From positions 75,704-139,703 of the forward strand of contig WTPW01000198.1 in NCBI GenBank assembly GCA_009809945.1: a stretch of 64,000 nt of DNA, in the 5' to 3' direction. Positions 21,385-33,940 of the stretch are shown in pieces (position 1 is the first letter of the stretch; every line of letters starts with the position of its first letter). The notes beneath the pieces were generated by a model. It was not told the origin of the DNA, made no database searches, and was given only the letters and a program-made list of their open reading frames with translations. The DNA comes from Gigaspora margarita (taxonomy: Eukaryota; Glomeromycota; Glomeromycetes; Diversisporales; Gigasporaceae). A program made the position numbers and the translations under genes.

Positions 21385-24300
21385 AAATTTTTGATGAAGA
21401 ATTACATTTCTGTTTTATTGGATCAAGAGAAGAAGAGCGCTTGTTTTTTTCTAGCTTGCATCCTTTAACCAATTATAACTCGTATATAGTGAATCTACGT
21501 ACACACTCTCTCGATAAGTCTCCTGATACTCGCGTCTTGCATGATATTTATCATGTTGCATTTAATGATAAAACAATTGGTCCTATTAATATTATTGATT
21601 ATAGTATTATCTCCGATTATATAATCAAAACTGATAATAATTATTTGTTGATTCAAAAATTGTCTCAAAATAAAATTTGGATAGAATATTTAAAACTTAA
21701 AGAGGATTATTACGGCAATGCATATACATATTTCAATATAAAAGAAATTATGGAATTTATACAGGACATTTTGGATAAATATAACGATAAAGAGTACAAA
21801 CCTGTCCGAATTTTAGCTCAGGATTTCTCAAATGAACGAGAGTTATGCGGCGGTGAGCCATGGACTTGGTTTATTAAATATAAAAAGATGATAAATATAA
21901 ACGTTGGATTGTACAGTTAAATGCCCGAATTAAAATTGAGACTGACCAAAAAATATACGTAGCAAGTCACATTACATTAGGTTATGGTAGTATCCTTGAA
22001 ATTAAAGTGCTCGAAAATGGTGACATATTGTTGGTTTGCCAGTTAAGCATACTGATCTATACAATAGAACATTTTGAAGAAGATTTTAAAATAAAATTAA
22101 TTTATTGTTGGTCTGATGAACTTGAAAATGAAAATGAATTTGAAGTACACAAATTACCGGAACATTCGTTAATTAATCTTCTCAATTTATTTAAAAATAA
22201 TTTAATTTTTTACGATTTTGGCTTTGAAATCTTACCGTCACCAATTACTTTAGCGTTTACTTTTAAAGGTATAAACATGGCTGCTGGGCAGTTGTTAGAT
22301 GTGAAACATTCGGCATTATTAAAATTATATGGCAAAAACATATTTAAATCACTTTTAAAGTATAATACGGATGGGTCGAAACCAATTAACGAATTACTTG
22401 ATTATTGTTATGATCATAGCCAGTCGATGCTTGAAAAAGGCGACATTTACAGTTTTATATTAATAATCAACCAAATTGTTTTTATATTAACTACGTTGGA
22501 AAAATCTAATAAAAATATAAGATTTACGGAAGAATTTTTATCCAAGACTAATATGTCAATTGGCATTAATCCTGATTATTATAATAATAATCAAGATTTA
22601 TTATCGTTTAATCTTCAACATTACGGAAACTATATTGATTTACATGATTTATCCAATACTTCATTTTTCAATTACTTTGTTTTTTGGATTTCAAAAAAAT
22701 ATAATTTGTTAAAAAAATCTTATCCACAAGTTTATAAAATTTTAACGTTTCCTTATTTGCTTTATTCATCTTACATTACTATCTATCCTCAAGAAACCGT
22801 ACTTTTAATATTTCCATTATTAAATTTTGCAACATATTCCAAAAATTATTCTTATAACGAATTATTTTATTTGCAAGGAAATCCATTTACCTCACTATTG
22901 GATGCTTCTGATTATTATAAATGGTGGAATATTAAAGCACTTATCAGTTTCAAGTGGAACACCTATGGGAGGCTTTATTATTTTATAATATGGGCAATAT
23001 ATTCAACTTTTATGTGTTGCTTTTTGATTGTTTCAACAATTCCAGAGCATAAAATTTCTTGGAATGATCAAGCAATTCTTTTGATTGCAACTATTTTCTT
23101 TGGTCTATTTCATTTTATTTTTGAAGTTCGTCAATTTATTTTCAAGCCAGTAGCATATATTGCTAGTCCTTGGAATTGGTTTGGTATATATGTTTAATTT
23201 TATAACTAATTGGAATAAATAATTCTTATATTAATACTTTAATTTTATTATTTAATTTGTTGTAATTTTAACTATAGATCTTGCTGCAATATTAGTTCCA
23301 ACAATAACTTCATTAATATGGCTACATGATAAAACCCCGTCAACTTGGATTATAACTATTGCTGCCTTTTTACTTGAAATAAAATTTTTATTATTTTTCC
23401 GTACTTTAGATTATTTTGGTACTTATTTTGCAATTATGATTGGAGTAGCACAAAAGGTCTTTTCTTTTCTTGTTGTTTTAGGAATTATAGTTTTAGACTT
23501 TGCCCATTCTTTGCATCTTTTATTAAGGCCTACTAGTGAATATTCTTATGATCAGCCAAGTTTTACTGATGATGCTAATAATCCTTGGAACTTAGTTTCA
23601 ACATATCAATTTATTTCATCTAATGGTACTGTTGGAAAATCAACACTTATTGAAACTCCAGATGATAGCACAAATTTGTTTACAATGTTCAGTACTTCAG
23701 TTTTGGCTGTATATTTTATGCTAACAGGTATTATACTATATAATAATTTATTAACAAAATTTAACAAAAAAAATTCAAATTATATTTTTTATTTTTAGGC
23801 GATCTGAGTTATGTTTCATCATGGGTTTTAAAAAATAACTGGACTTTAGCATTTTTATTGGTTATATTTTCATTTTTTACAACTGTTTATTTGTTGAATC
23901 TGTTTATTTCATTACTTGGAAATGCTATTGATGATAAAAATAATGAAGAATCTTTTTTACAATTAAGAGGAGAGGTAAAAAAAAAACTTTATTTAATAAT
24001 TATCTATAAATAGTAGAAAATAATCACTATAATTTATTTTTAGATATTATCTGAAATTGAACTTTTTTGGATGTTACCTTATCAAAGAAGAAAAACTAAT
24101 TGGTTTCCAGAAATTTTGTAAATAATTTCTATTAATCTATATCTGAAATTATAGTTTATATTAATTTATTTTGTAAATTTTTAGATGGTATAGAGCTTCA
24201 GTTAAGGAGCTTAAAAAATATATAGAAAGTGTTGATGATAAAAAAACTTTGGATCCTAGAATTTTGGAACTTACTAAAACAGAAAATTCAGAGGAAAATT

Positions 24301-24485
24301 TAAGAAAACTAATAGATGAAACATTGACAAATAAAATAAATAATCTGGAATTTACTAAAACAGAAGATTTAGAGAAATTAAAACATCAAATCGATGAAAC
24401 ATTAGCAAATAAAATTGATAATGGATTAAAAGAACCTCTAGATAAAATTAATAAATTAATTGAGCTTATTGAGAAAAAAGAATAA
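21385..24485 (+). CDS. Ion-transport-domain protein, C-terminal half (TRP/polycystin-like channel)
   Basis: Exon A (21385-23183) follows a TTTAG acceptor and reads IFDEELHFCFIGSREEERLFF, then propeller- and linker-like sequence. Near 21887 one base seems to be missing in an A run: the frame ends at 21918 and the next frame resumes RWIVQLNAR and continues to the channel. Introns 23184-23277, 23728-23798, 23975-24043 and 24118-24184 are each GT..AG and join in phase. The joined protein has several hydrophobic helices (FIIWAIYSTFMCCFLIV, IATIFFGLFHFIF, then PWNWF-DLAAILVPTIT, a re-entrant-like acidic loop and a last helix ending NLFISLLGNAIDD), the order of an ion-transport (six-helix) domain. 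The tail is a charged coil with two similar LIDETL and QIDETL units. By family it would be a cation channel of a membrane; ion selectivity cannot be read. Upstream stops and the insertion mean a full-length product is doubtful. Confidence 0.75.
23184..23277 (+). other. Intron in channel domain
   Basis: GTATAT donor and ACTATAG acceptor. The join restores NWF-DLAAILVP across a transmembrane region. Confidence 0.8.
23728..23798 (+). other. Intron in channel domain
   Basis: GTATTA donor and TTTTTAG acceptor. The join gives MLTG-DLSYVSSWVL in phase. Confidence 0.8.
23975..24043 (+). other. Intron after the last membrane helix
   Basis: GTAAAA donor and TTTTTAG acceptor. The join gives LRGE-ILSEIELFW in phase. 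Confidence 0.8.
24118..24184 (+). other. Intron before the coiled-coil tail
   Basis: GTAAAT donor and TTTTTAG acceptor. The join gives WFPEIL-WYRASVKEL in phase. Confidence 0.8.
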
Positions 24486-25620
24486 ATATAATAATTTTAC
24501 TTTATAGAAATTGTATGTACAAAATTTTATACTATAATGTACAAAATAATAGTTTATTTTAGCTATTATATAATTTCTTTGTTTATTTAATAGATTTTTC
24601 TTTTTTTTTATCATATAGTTTATTATAACTAGTTTATTACTAGATGTATTGATTTAGATCATTTCTTATAATTAAAGTATCTATTACAATTTTATATTAA
24701 TAACCAACAATTAATTTGCTAGCACCTTATTTACCAAATTTATTTTATTAACAGTTAATATTGCTAGATAAAACAAGTATAATTACCCAAATCTGTTATA
24801 TATAAAGCTTAAATACATATAATTTAAAATAATAAAATTTCTTAATAAAATTACTTGGAAAGTTATATAATGCTAAACAGAAATTATCTTTTATATAGAT
24901 AATTTGGATTGTACCAGTATGATTACATGGAATGTGCAACATGAAATGTAGAGGGATGGTATCATTCAACTTTTTTGATGTCCACTATGCTGATTTTTGC
25001 AAAATCCTTTTTTGGTAGGAGTAATGATTTTCATTTATTCATTTTTGGAAGGAGTTAAGATTTTGCATCTGACCTTGCATGTAGATCATGCTTTATGATG
25101 CAAAGCTGATGTTACTGATTATTAATTATATATGATGCAATTCTGACATTATTAATTAATGGTATAGCTCAAAGATAGTGGAAACATATATATTCATTAA
25201 GTATATGCGGTTTTTAATCTATGTTATGGATGAAGTGCATTGGTGTATTTTGTATTACCAATATGATTATGTTTTATGTATACATAAATGTGGTAAGGAT
25301 TTTGCTTATAATTTCATTGTCACTTGTCATTTAAAGTAAGGACGTTTCAAATATTGAGCATTAATTATGGCATCTTTAGCTTTAATAGATAATATTACGA
25401 AACAGTATTTTGAATTTGTGATATTACTATAGTGACATTCTCTTGACTAATGTCATAATGTGACAACATTGTTGATCAATATGTTAAATTATATAGCACT
25501 AATGCTCAAATTAGAATTTTGCATTTTCTTTATGGCTTCATTGTTTATTAGATTTTGCTACTAGGGTTTTTTCTTTGAGCTTGGGTTCATCTTTTTCTTA
25601 GTAACTAGTTTTACTTCGAA
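24486..25620. other. Intergenic, no supported gene
   Basis: AT-rich 3' flank of the channel gene followed by low-complexity DNA. I see no domain or structural repeat. Confidence 0.4.
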
Positions 25621-25878
25621 GATATCACATTTCACTGATACTCATTTTACTAATAAGCCTATTTTATATATGATCGCTTTACAGCTGATTTCATTTCATA
25701 AGCAATATATTTTACTGGCAGCTCATTTTGCAAAGTAATTCTAATTATTATTGTTAGAATTAAGTGTAAAATCAAGTTATATGAGCTATTGATTGTCTGC
25801 AAAATGAAATCATCTGTAAATTAATCATCTGAAAATAAGCTTGCCTGTAAAACAAGTGTCAATAAAATGTGAAGTCTT
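25621..25878. repeat. Imperfect foldback of the TTTCACTGA family
   Basis: The left arm (TCACATTTCACTGA, then CTCATTTTAC, CTATTTT and TGATTTCATTT) is inverted on the right (AAATGAAATCATCTG, GAAAATAAG, AAAATGTGA). A relative lies at 33941-34128 with matching arm wording. Both have no coding capacity. Confidence 0.6.
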
Positions 25879-25930
25879 TAAAGTAATTGTTGGTATGACA
25901 GATTTCTTCATTAACAATTATCAGAAACTA

Positions 25931-26158
25931 TGGCAATTTGGGATGTTTGTCAAAATGCAAGATTGGAAGATTTTATAGAATTACATATTCAATTTGTTGC
26001 CTCAATCTTAGAAGCAGGTATTTTTTGATTAATGTTGTAAATACATGTAATTGTTGGAATCAAACTACTAAAAAATTATCATTTTTTCTAGTGTAATAAA
26101 TTATTGCTTTTTATTATTGGTAGGTAAAGATGGGTTCCATGACCATTCAGGCAATGCA
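25931..26158 (+). CDS. Possible two-exon small protein (low support)
   Basis: The ATG at 25931 opens MAIWDVCQNARLEDFIEL and continues to a GTATTT donor; a TTGGTAG acceptor near 26123 would continue GKDGFHDHSGNASVS to a TAG. The splice is in phase and the total is about 45 residues. No family is recognised. It may be the remains of a larger gene or chance. Confidence 0.2.
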
Positions 26159-26384
26159 AGTGTCTCCTAGCTAATAATTAGGCACTGTAGCTGCAATGAC
26201 AGTACAAGGGTGAGTATGAAGTTTAATTTGGTTACTTTAATAATGTGTTTCAAAAGAATGCAAATTATCAGAGTGAGCATAAAATTTAATTTGTTTACTT
26301 TAATGTTTGTGTTATGATTAACCGTAATCAGTATGAAGTTTAATTTGTTTACTTTAATGATTGTGTTTCAAGAAAATGCATCAT

Positions 26385-26732
26385 TAGGCCATGCAAAGCT
26401 AATTTTTCATTTTGCATAACCTGGGGTTTCAAAATTCCAGTTGGTGGGTTGAATTTTATATTTTATTTTATTTTATTTTTTTTAAAAAAAGAAATTAACT
26501 TTGCATGACCTAAATTAATTTATGTTTACATTTAAGATCACACAAAATTAATTCTTGCATAACATGGAATCAGAAAATTGGTTTTTTTATTGAACCTATC
26601 AAATAATTCTAGAAAATTAAAAAATGGAATAATTGGTACAATAGGAATTTTTAAAAAAAAAAATTTTTTTTTTGAAAAAATTGGATTAGTGGTTATGCAA
26701 AAAAAACAAAAAATTACTTTGCATAGCCTTAA
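26385..26732. mobile_element. Composite inverted-repeat element, four alternating ends
   Basis: A short unit (26385-26512, TAGGCCATGCAAAGC to TTTGCATGACCTA) is followed after about 21 bp by a long unit (26534-26732, AAGATCACACAAAATT to TTTGCATAGCCTTAA). Each unit is bounded by inverted GGCC.TGCAAAGTTAATT-type ends. The same pair in opposite orientation, with a matching spacer, is at 50329-50710. The repeated whole is therefore the composite. Confidence 0.8.
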
Positions 26733-27359
26733 TATTTTTATATCTCTATCATACTATCAAAAATTTTACTAATCTTAATTCTAATTCTAAATCTGATTCT
26801 AACAACAATAAACAGAATTACTTGTTAGTAAATATGATAGTTAGTAAATTATATTAAAATATCATTATTAACCAACTGAATACTCAATATAACAATATTG
26901 ATTTTAGCAATTTTAAATATTTTAGCAGAAAAAGGTGATGTAAAAGGTTATACAGTACAGACAACCTAGTCCTGACCAATAAGATTAATAAAATTCAAAT
27001 TGCTAATCCTTTTTAAAAAAATAGCAAACAAAAAATACTTCTTAAAATGTTAAATCAAAACAAGCTAAACACTCCCATGTTCTTAAAATATTTTTTAAAT
27101 CTATTTATAAAAAAGTTATAGCAGGTTGAAGTTATAGCATTTTTATAATAAACTAGCACATGATCATGTGGCAGCTGCGCTGCAAAATATTAATCAACTA
27201 TATAATTAGATTTGTAGATGGCATAATAGCATATGGCACAGTCAAGATTGTTTATAGTCAACTTAAATTTAATAAATTGACTAAGCTGATGTTTAAAAAT
27301 CAGATTATTATTTATATCCAAATCGACAATTCTTGGTGTATAACATATGTAAAATGGAC

Positions 27360-27500
27360 TTGTTTTAAGCTAACCTTACATTTTTATGTTTTGGCCTTGC
27401 TTTGCTTAGTGGCTTTAAGCTAGCATTTTGGCCTACCTTCACTCGGCTGTTTTAAGCTAGCCTTATATTTTTATGTTTTGGTCTTGCTTTACTTAGCAGA
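27360..27500. repeat. Short direct repeats, about 50-60 bp
   Basis: TTTTAAGCTA.CCTTA.AT, TTTTATGTTTTGG.CTTGC and TTTGCTTAG-type blocks recur three times, the middle copy shortened. The 87-codon frame over this stretch (27160-27423) is not supported as a gene. Confidence 0.6.
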
Positions 27501-27539
27501 TTTAAATACTATATTTTAGTTTTTTGTCCATGCCTCTGA

Positions 27540-28216
27540 TACTGAAATTTTATATTGTCATGATTTTTATCAAGAGTTAGGGTAAGTTTGCATTAAAATT
27601 TTCATAATTTCTACTGAGTTAAGTAAAAAAATTCTGTAACCCTTACCTGCTATTCTTGTGACACAATGTAGTTAAGTTAGTTTGTATTAGAATTACCTTG
27701 ATTTCTATGAGGTTATGTTTGAATTAGTTTATATTGAAGTTATTAGTTCCTTTGTAAAGAATTCTGTTGCAAAGCCTACCCACTATTTTGGTAACTACAG
27801 TATATGATTAAGGCTAAATTAATTTGCAATGAAATTATTGTATTAAAATGATTATGATTTCTGTCATGAGTTACCATAAAAATTCTGTTAAAAACATCCT
27901 ATTTCAGCTGCCACGGTATCAGTTAGAGATAGTTTGCATTGGTACTGTTTTTTATTTTCTATGTGGTTGAGTGAGTTAGTTGTTAAGAGATAGCTTGTAT
28001 TGGAATCATTGTGAATAACTATAAAAAATTCTGCTATAATCCTATTTGACACATCATGCGTAGTTAGGATTGAGTTTGCATTAATCTGTATTATATAAAT
28101 AACTGTGTGCTTGTATTAATTTGCATTGGAATTATTATGGTTTCTATTGTGAGATACTGTAAAAATTTAGTTACAAATCTTACTATTTTGGCAATACACA
28201 GCATGCAACTCACTAA
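27540..28216. repeat. Satellite of about 100-bp units
   Basis: Recurrent GCATT.GAATTATT, ATTTCTAT..GAGTTA, TAAAAATTCTGTTA.AAACC and ACTATTTTGG.AATACACAG landmarks, the same family as 4085-5960 and parts of 43010-43480. The 5.5-kb hAT element is inserted at its right end. Confidence 0.75.
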
Positions 28217-28244
28217 TACATGTTTAAAGAATAGCACTGTAAGT

Positions 28245-28510
28245 AGCGAATTACTACAATTATATTTACTACATATATTTTTACATACATAATATTTTTT
28301 AAACTTTAATTGTAGTAATAATGTAATAATGTAGTATTATTTACTACATATAGTAATATGTAGTAATATAATATTATTTACTACATGTAATATTATTTAC
28401 TACATGTAATATTATTTACTACATGTAGTAAGATATAGTAATATAATATTATTTACTACATGTATTAACAGACAGTAATATAAAATTAATTACTATATGT
28501 AGTTATTCAC
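28245..28510. repeat. Left subterminal repeat array of the hAT element
   Basis: Repeated, partly palindromic TTACTACATGTAGTAATAT units. Similar units, inverted, lie at the other end. In hAT elements such arrays bind transposase; that role here is inferred. Confidence 0.8.
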
Positions 28511-29689
28511 TAATTGATCTGGCAAAGACTACTATATATTAAGACTGGGTATTACTCACCATCAGTTTTTGAATAAGATCTGGGAGTATTAATATTGAAA
28601 ACTACTTTAATATAATACATATATCCCTCAGATATAGTACCCAGTTCTTCATATAGTACCTATGAGTACTATTCAGTTTTTAAAAATAGAATTTTTGAAT
28701 AAGACTCCGGGTACTGTAAGCAGTAGCATATGGTAATTTGTTTTGCTCTACGCATATGGCATAAACCATACCTACCAAAATCATATGAAAGTGTTATATA
28801 ATAATAAAAATATCCTGAGCTGTTGGGTATTTAAGTTCGATGTATGTCGATTTTTATTTTAAGCCTATTAGCAATTGAGATATAAGTTATATTTGCAATT
28901 GATCTCACCCACGATCTTCAGTAAAAACTCTATAATCTTTTTAGTTATAGTTTAATATAGCCTGAGATGTAGATAATGCTTACAGGATTAAGAGTTGAAT
29001 TTAATGAAAGGAAAATCATTTAGAATTTATACATGAATAAAATTGGAGACAGTTTTCCAAATCAATTTGTTTTTTTTACTTATTAAGGGTTCTCAAGTAT
29101 CTCAATCCCTTTTTATGATTATACTAATTTAAATTTGCAACAACAATAGATCAATTTATTGAATTACTAGCAAATGTTGCTACTATTAAAAGTTTGCCCC
29201 TAAATCAAGAATTATTTATTTATAACTTAAAATAAGATGCATTGTATTGTAAATAGAGAATCGATCACACAATAACTAATCATATACTCACTTTACTAAA
29301 TTTTTTGTCAATATGTGAGAAAAATCAAATGCATTAAATTTAATTCAGAACACTATTCTAATGATAAGGAAAAAAAAAGATTGATTATATGAAAATCAAA
29401 AAAATTTTGATCGATTATCTCTAATTGTAAATATAAGTTTTCTCTTAGCATCACTTACTATTAAATAGTTACTATAAAAAACTATCAATTTGTAATGATT
29501 ATTTTTTTAAAAAAAAAACAAATAAATAAAGGTAATAGCACGTTTTGATGATTTCTAATGTATCATTTTATTAGAGATAAATCAATCTTATTTATTGATA
29601 AATTGTATTACTCAAAAAAAGAATTTAGACACAATACATTTATATAATAGTCTATTTTAGACAGTACACTATCTAACCTGAAATTTTTG

Positions 29690-32119
29690 CTATGCAAAAA
29701 CTTCATTAACCAAATCATCTAAATTGTAATTATAATTTGGATCTTCTTCAGCTACATGTTCAGAATCTGATCTAATATTGTTTTGACCATTTTCTCTAAA
29801 AATTTCATGATTCAAATCAAAAATTTCTTCCAAATCCAATATCTCATCTAATAATTTGATTTTGATTTCATCATTATCCTCACAAGAATCTTCGTCTGAA
29901 TCATTATCATCAAATTCCTCAACTTCATTTGCTACAGCCAACACATCTTCTAAAGTAAGTTCACAGTTAATATAAGAAATTTCTTCTTTCGCATGTGTTG
30001 TATAGTATCGATGAATCTTTGCTAATGCTTCAACTTTTTCAAATGCCAATTTGATTCTTTTTTTTCTATAGATCCATCCTAAAGTTGAAAAGACTCACTC
30101 ACAAGAAGCAGAATGTGAAGTAATATTAAGGAGTTTAACTGCTAAGGTAGAAAAATAATCGTAAATATCTTCAATTGTTTTCCACTATGTTTGTGGTGTT
30201 TGGCAATCAGGTTTGAATGGTTCATTAAAAGGTAGCTTGCTCAGTTTATAAGAAGCAAGCTGTCCTAAAAGTCATCAGCAAGATCTTTCACTATTACCAA
30301 AAGCCTTCCACAATTACCTGCAAATTTTGAAATTTTTTTGTAATGCAAACTTTAAACTCGCCTGACCGCAACCTTTTGAGCTAACTGATGTAATAGAATA
30401 TTAGTGCTTTTTAGGACAACAGAAAGTAAAAAAGCAAAAAAATAATAAATATAAAATATATAATTTCTCTTTAAATTTTGGATGCAAGAAATATGCCAAA
30501 CAATATATATTTTCATTAAACTCCAAAAGTCATCAATTGATAGAATTAACACAATGTCTTCAAAATATAACATGTTGATCTTGAGGCATTTGATAGATTA
30601 TAGATGCTAATTTTATTAAATAAATGAAACAATCTGCTAGCGTTGAATCCTGACTTTCAAGTTGAACAATGAATTCTTTAATAGGCTGTAGAACAGTAGT
30701 CATAAAGTATAAGTCATCATAAAATAAGCCTCTATTTAAAATCGAATATACTTCATTATTTGTAATAATATCCAGATCATGTTCTAAAATCTTTTTGTAA
30801 ATATATAGGGAAGTTATTAGTCAAAACTAATTTTTTTACTAATCGAGAGTTTACTAAAATTGCATTTTTATTTTAACTTAAATATATAGAACTTACTCAA
30901 ATAAATGCAACCTTCAAATGTAATATTGAATAAATTGTATTGTAATAACTTGACCAATGAGTTACTACATATCGTTTGATACCCCCACCTACAATATTGT
31001 TAATTTGAATTTCATTTTCAAGTGCTGAATTAGCTATGTGAAATGATTTAAAAAATTGTGCAACTAATGTTGCTTTAGATAAAACACATTTTGAAAAAGA
31101 TTCTTTCATAATATCTTTACAGATAAGATTTAGCCGATGGGCTATACGTAACACATCTACAATACGAGAAAATTTTTGTATAATTAGTCACTATGCTGCT
31201 GCAACATTCGCGCTATTATCGCTAACTACTGCACAAATTTTCTCAGCTCCAATTTGAGTAACTACTGTTTCGATTTCTTGTGCAAGAAATTCTGATGTAT
31301 AATACATATTTGAATAGTTATGCAAGGTATATAATTGCTCTTTGTAGTCAGGTATCAAAAGCAAAAAGTTCCAAATTGATCGGCCTCATGGATCTGTCCA
31401 CCTGTCTAGTGCTATAAAAAAATAAAATAAAAATATTATTATTTATTTAGATTGTTAAAAATAAACTTTAATAATATTTAAATACCAAGTGTAATGTAAT
31501 TTTTATTTTGTATTTCACTTTCCATTTTCGCTTCTACCCAAATAATTTGCTTGTTAAAAATTCTTCCTGCAAGTGTTTTAGAACCAGGTATTTTAAAACC
31601 TGATCTGAGATCTTGAAGCCACGCATGAAAAATTTCATTCTTGGTGACATTAAATGAGATACCCGCACAAACAAATGCAAGACACATGCAATTTTCTAAT
31701 TGTTCATGCCTTTTTGGGGTTAATTCTTGATTCTCAACATATTAAGGATATCTTTCTTGTTTTTTATATCTACTTTTCATTTCTTATTTGATTTTTGGTC
31801 TTCGTCATCTTTAGATAATTGTTTAAAATAAAAAAGCTGTGCTTCTAATGGGGCATTAGGACATTTATGTGCAATATGCATTTAAAGGTAGAAAATATCA
31901 CCGCGTGGCCACTTTTGCAGACAGTATTTGCAACTTGCTGAGTAATGCCCACCCTTTTTTTTCTACCTAATTAAAGTGTTCCCAAACAGGATTAAAAGGT
32001 CTACCAGTTATTTTTTGTTAACTATTACTACTATCTCCTTCAGGACTAACAGTTGAAGTAGACTCTTTATTAATATTATTAGGCAAAAACTCTTCATTAA
32101 TATTATTAGGCGAAGACAT
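29690..32119 (-). pseudogene. hAT transposase, decayed
   Basis: Reading from ATG 32117-32119: an Asn/Ser-rich lead, then a BED-type zinc finger (W-x-HF, C-K-Y-C, H-I-A-H-K-C) at about 31890-32010, with TAA, TAG and a frameshift. An exon at 31478-31687 reads LAFVCAGISF and LAGRIF; the intron 31412-31485 (GTATTT..TTATAG) joins TL-ALDRWTDP, the first catalytic Asp region. SDNSANVAAA then IAHRLNLICKDI mark the RNase-H-like core. The C-terminal dimerisation motif at 30060-30190 reads LNITSHSASCE, stop, VFSTLGWIY and KKRIKLAFEK. The last acidic tail stops at 29690. The stop replaces the usual Arg of SxxCER, as CGA to TGA would. At least eight in-frame stops are present. Confidence 0.85.
31412..31485 (-). 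other. Intron of the hAT transposase
   Basis: GTATTT donor and TTTATAG acceptor on the minus strand. The join gives NYITL-ALDRW in phase, matching the usual hAT run into the DGWT-type motif. Confidence 0.75.
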
Positions 32120-33500
32120 TTTTTGAAACAAACAAGATTATTTGTATAATCTAAATGTAAAATACGCGTGCGTGAATTATCTTTATATTAGTAATCAAAA
32201 GAATAGACCTGGGTCACCAATCAGTGAACTCAGATTAGTATTATATCATAATTGTCCTGAGTGCAGTGTGCTTTGATGACTGAAATTATGATTCTGATGC
32301 ATTCATAATAGAAATATCAAACCTGCATTTTCTGTTCGTAATGCCTCTAAAAATGTGATCATGTATGTGACCAGATTTTTCAGGCTTATAGCTTGCTAAA
32401 ATCATCATTATAAGCTCTGGACTTATACTCTAGTTATATTATAATCTGAGTACCTCGATAAATGGTAATAATTGCTAAACACATTTATGCTTAGATAATA
32501 TTCATCTGTTCTGCAGGTAATCATTTTTAACTTCTACAACAATAAATAAACTATAAGAATTCATTATACAGTATTGGATTTTTTAAAGTATATAAATATC
32601 TTACATTCATACATTTGCCATTACCAACTCCAGTTCTTCATTATAATACAATGTATGTTTATAAAATTCCTCGATTTCAACTCCTATTCCAATAAAGTAA
32701 CAAATCCAGTATTAGCTGAACTATCACTACTAGCAGATAAGTAAATACCTTATTATTTTTTTGTTCTAAATTTCTCTGCAATAACAACTTTCATTGTTCT
32801 TATCCATACCGTTCTCATATCTTGTTCAAATGCTTACACCTGCCCAGTTTTTGACTCCATATTAGCATTATAATATACGAATTATCAACAATATCTGACA
32901 TTAAATGCTATAAATATTTAATATATTATCAGATCTTAATAATATTCATTTGCTTTTTTTAATCTCAATTCCTATTATGTTAATATTATACATTCCAACA
33001 GCATTTCTAATCTTGAATGTTTTAAGTTCATATTTATTGACTGATTTCTTCAAGTTGTAATATATACTTTATAAAAATATATTTTTTTATGATAAAAACT
33101 ATCATATAGTTTGTCTTATGACAATATCAGGTAAGACTTTTACTTTCATTATTTTTTTTTTACTACTCAATACTAACTACGCCTTTGCCTTCAAACACAA
33201 TCACACTTCACACCTTCGATCAAATCTGCAGTTATCGCAATGATAAGCTTTGTATTTACTTAGTATTTACTTTATATTAAAGTATTATGTGAGAAAGAGA
33301 AAAAAGAGATCTATTTTAACTTGCTTATCTATACGTATTTATATGCGATTTTTTTACTATATTATTACATTTTACAAATATGGTAAATATTAAACTGCAT
33401 GCATATATAAATGCACCTGGCTTTACCCTGCATGTAAATTCGCTAATCTAACTGATATTTAACTTTCAAGTTCGATTAATGCTAGTAATTATTTATTATT
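32120..33500. other. Upstream region of the hAT element, no gene seen
   Basis: AT-rich DNA between the transposase start and the right subterminal array. It probably holds the transposase promoter; no specific site can be named. Confidence 0.4.
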
Positions 33501-33509
33501 TTTTTTTAA

Positions 33510-33752
33510 ATGTTGAAAGGCCGCTAGTAATTATTACTTGCAGTAATAATTACTACTTATAATAAAATATTTTATGTATAGTAATATTTATTATATGCAG
33601 TAATAAATATTACATGTAATAATAATTATTACACGTAATAATAATTATTACATATAATAAAATATTACTACATGTAATAATATTTATTACATATTATTAC
33701 AATTACTACATTCATAGTAATTAATTACTACATTACTACATAGCATGATTTG
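33510..33752. repeat. Right subterminal repeat array of the hAT element
   Basis: AATAATTATTAC and TACTACAT-type units, inverted relative to the left array, end just inside the terminal repeat. Confidence 0.8.
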
Positions 33753-33940
33753 ACTTACAGTGCTAATCATTATACATGTTATTAACGTATATCTCAGTTA
33801 ATATAACATTCACAAAGTAAACATAATAGATGAAATCATAATCCTTATAAAGCTAGCAAATTTAAATATCAAGTGTTTATGCATATATATGCAAGGTTTG
33901 GGCATCATTTTGAATATTAAAATAGGATATGATCTGTATT

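Larger units (their letters stand above)
28225..33772. mobile_element. hAT transposon, about 5.55 kb, with 8-bp target duplication
   Basis: The ends read TAAAGAATAGCACTGTAAGT and ACTTACAGTGCTAATCATTA (inverted, two mismatches over 20 bp). TACATGTT flanks both sides (28217-28224 and 33773-33780). The related satellite flank at 5930-5970 reads through this point, ACTCGCTATTGCATGTTACC, which gives an empty site. Both ends hold arrays of TACTACATGTAGTAAT-type subterminal repeats, and the interior carries a decayed hAT transposase on the minus strand. Such elements cut and paste DNA; this one is no longer competent. Confidence 0.9.

Noticed and set aside
27160..27423. 87-codon plus-strand frame
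   Set aside because: Overlaps short direct repeats and has hydrophobic low-complexity content; no family recognised.
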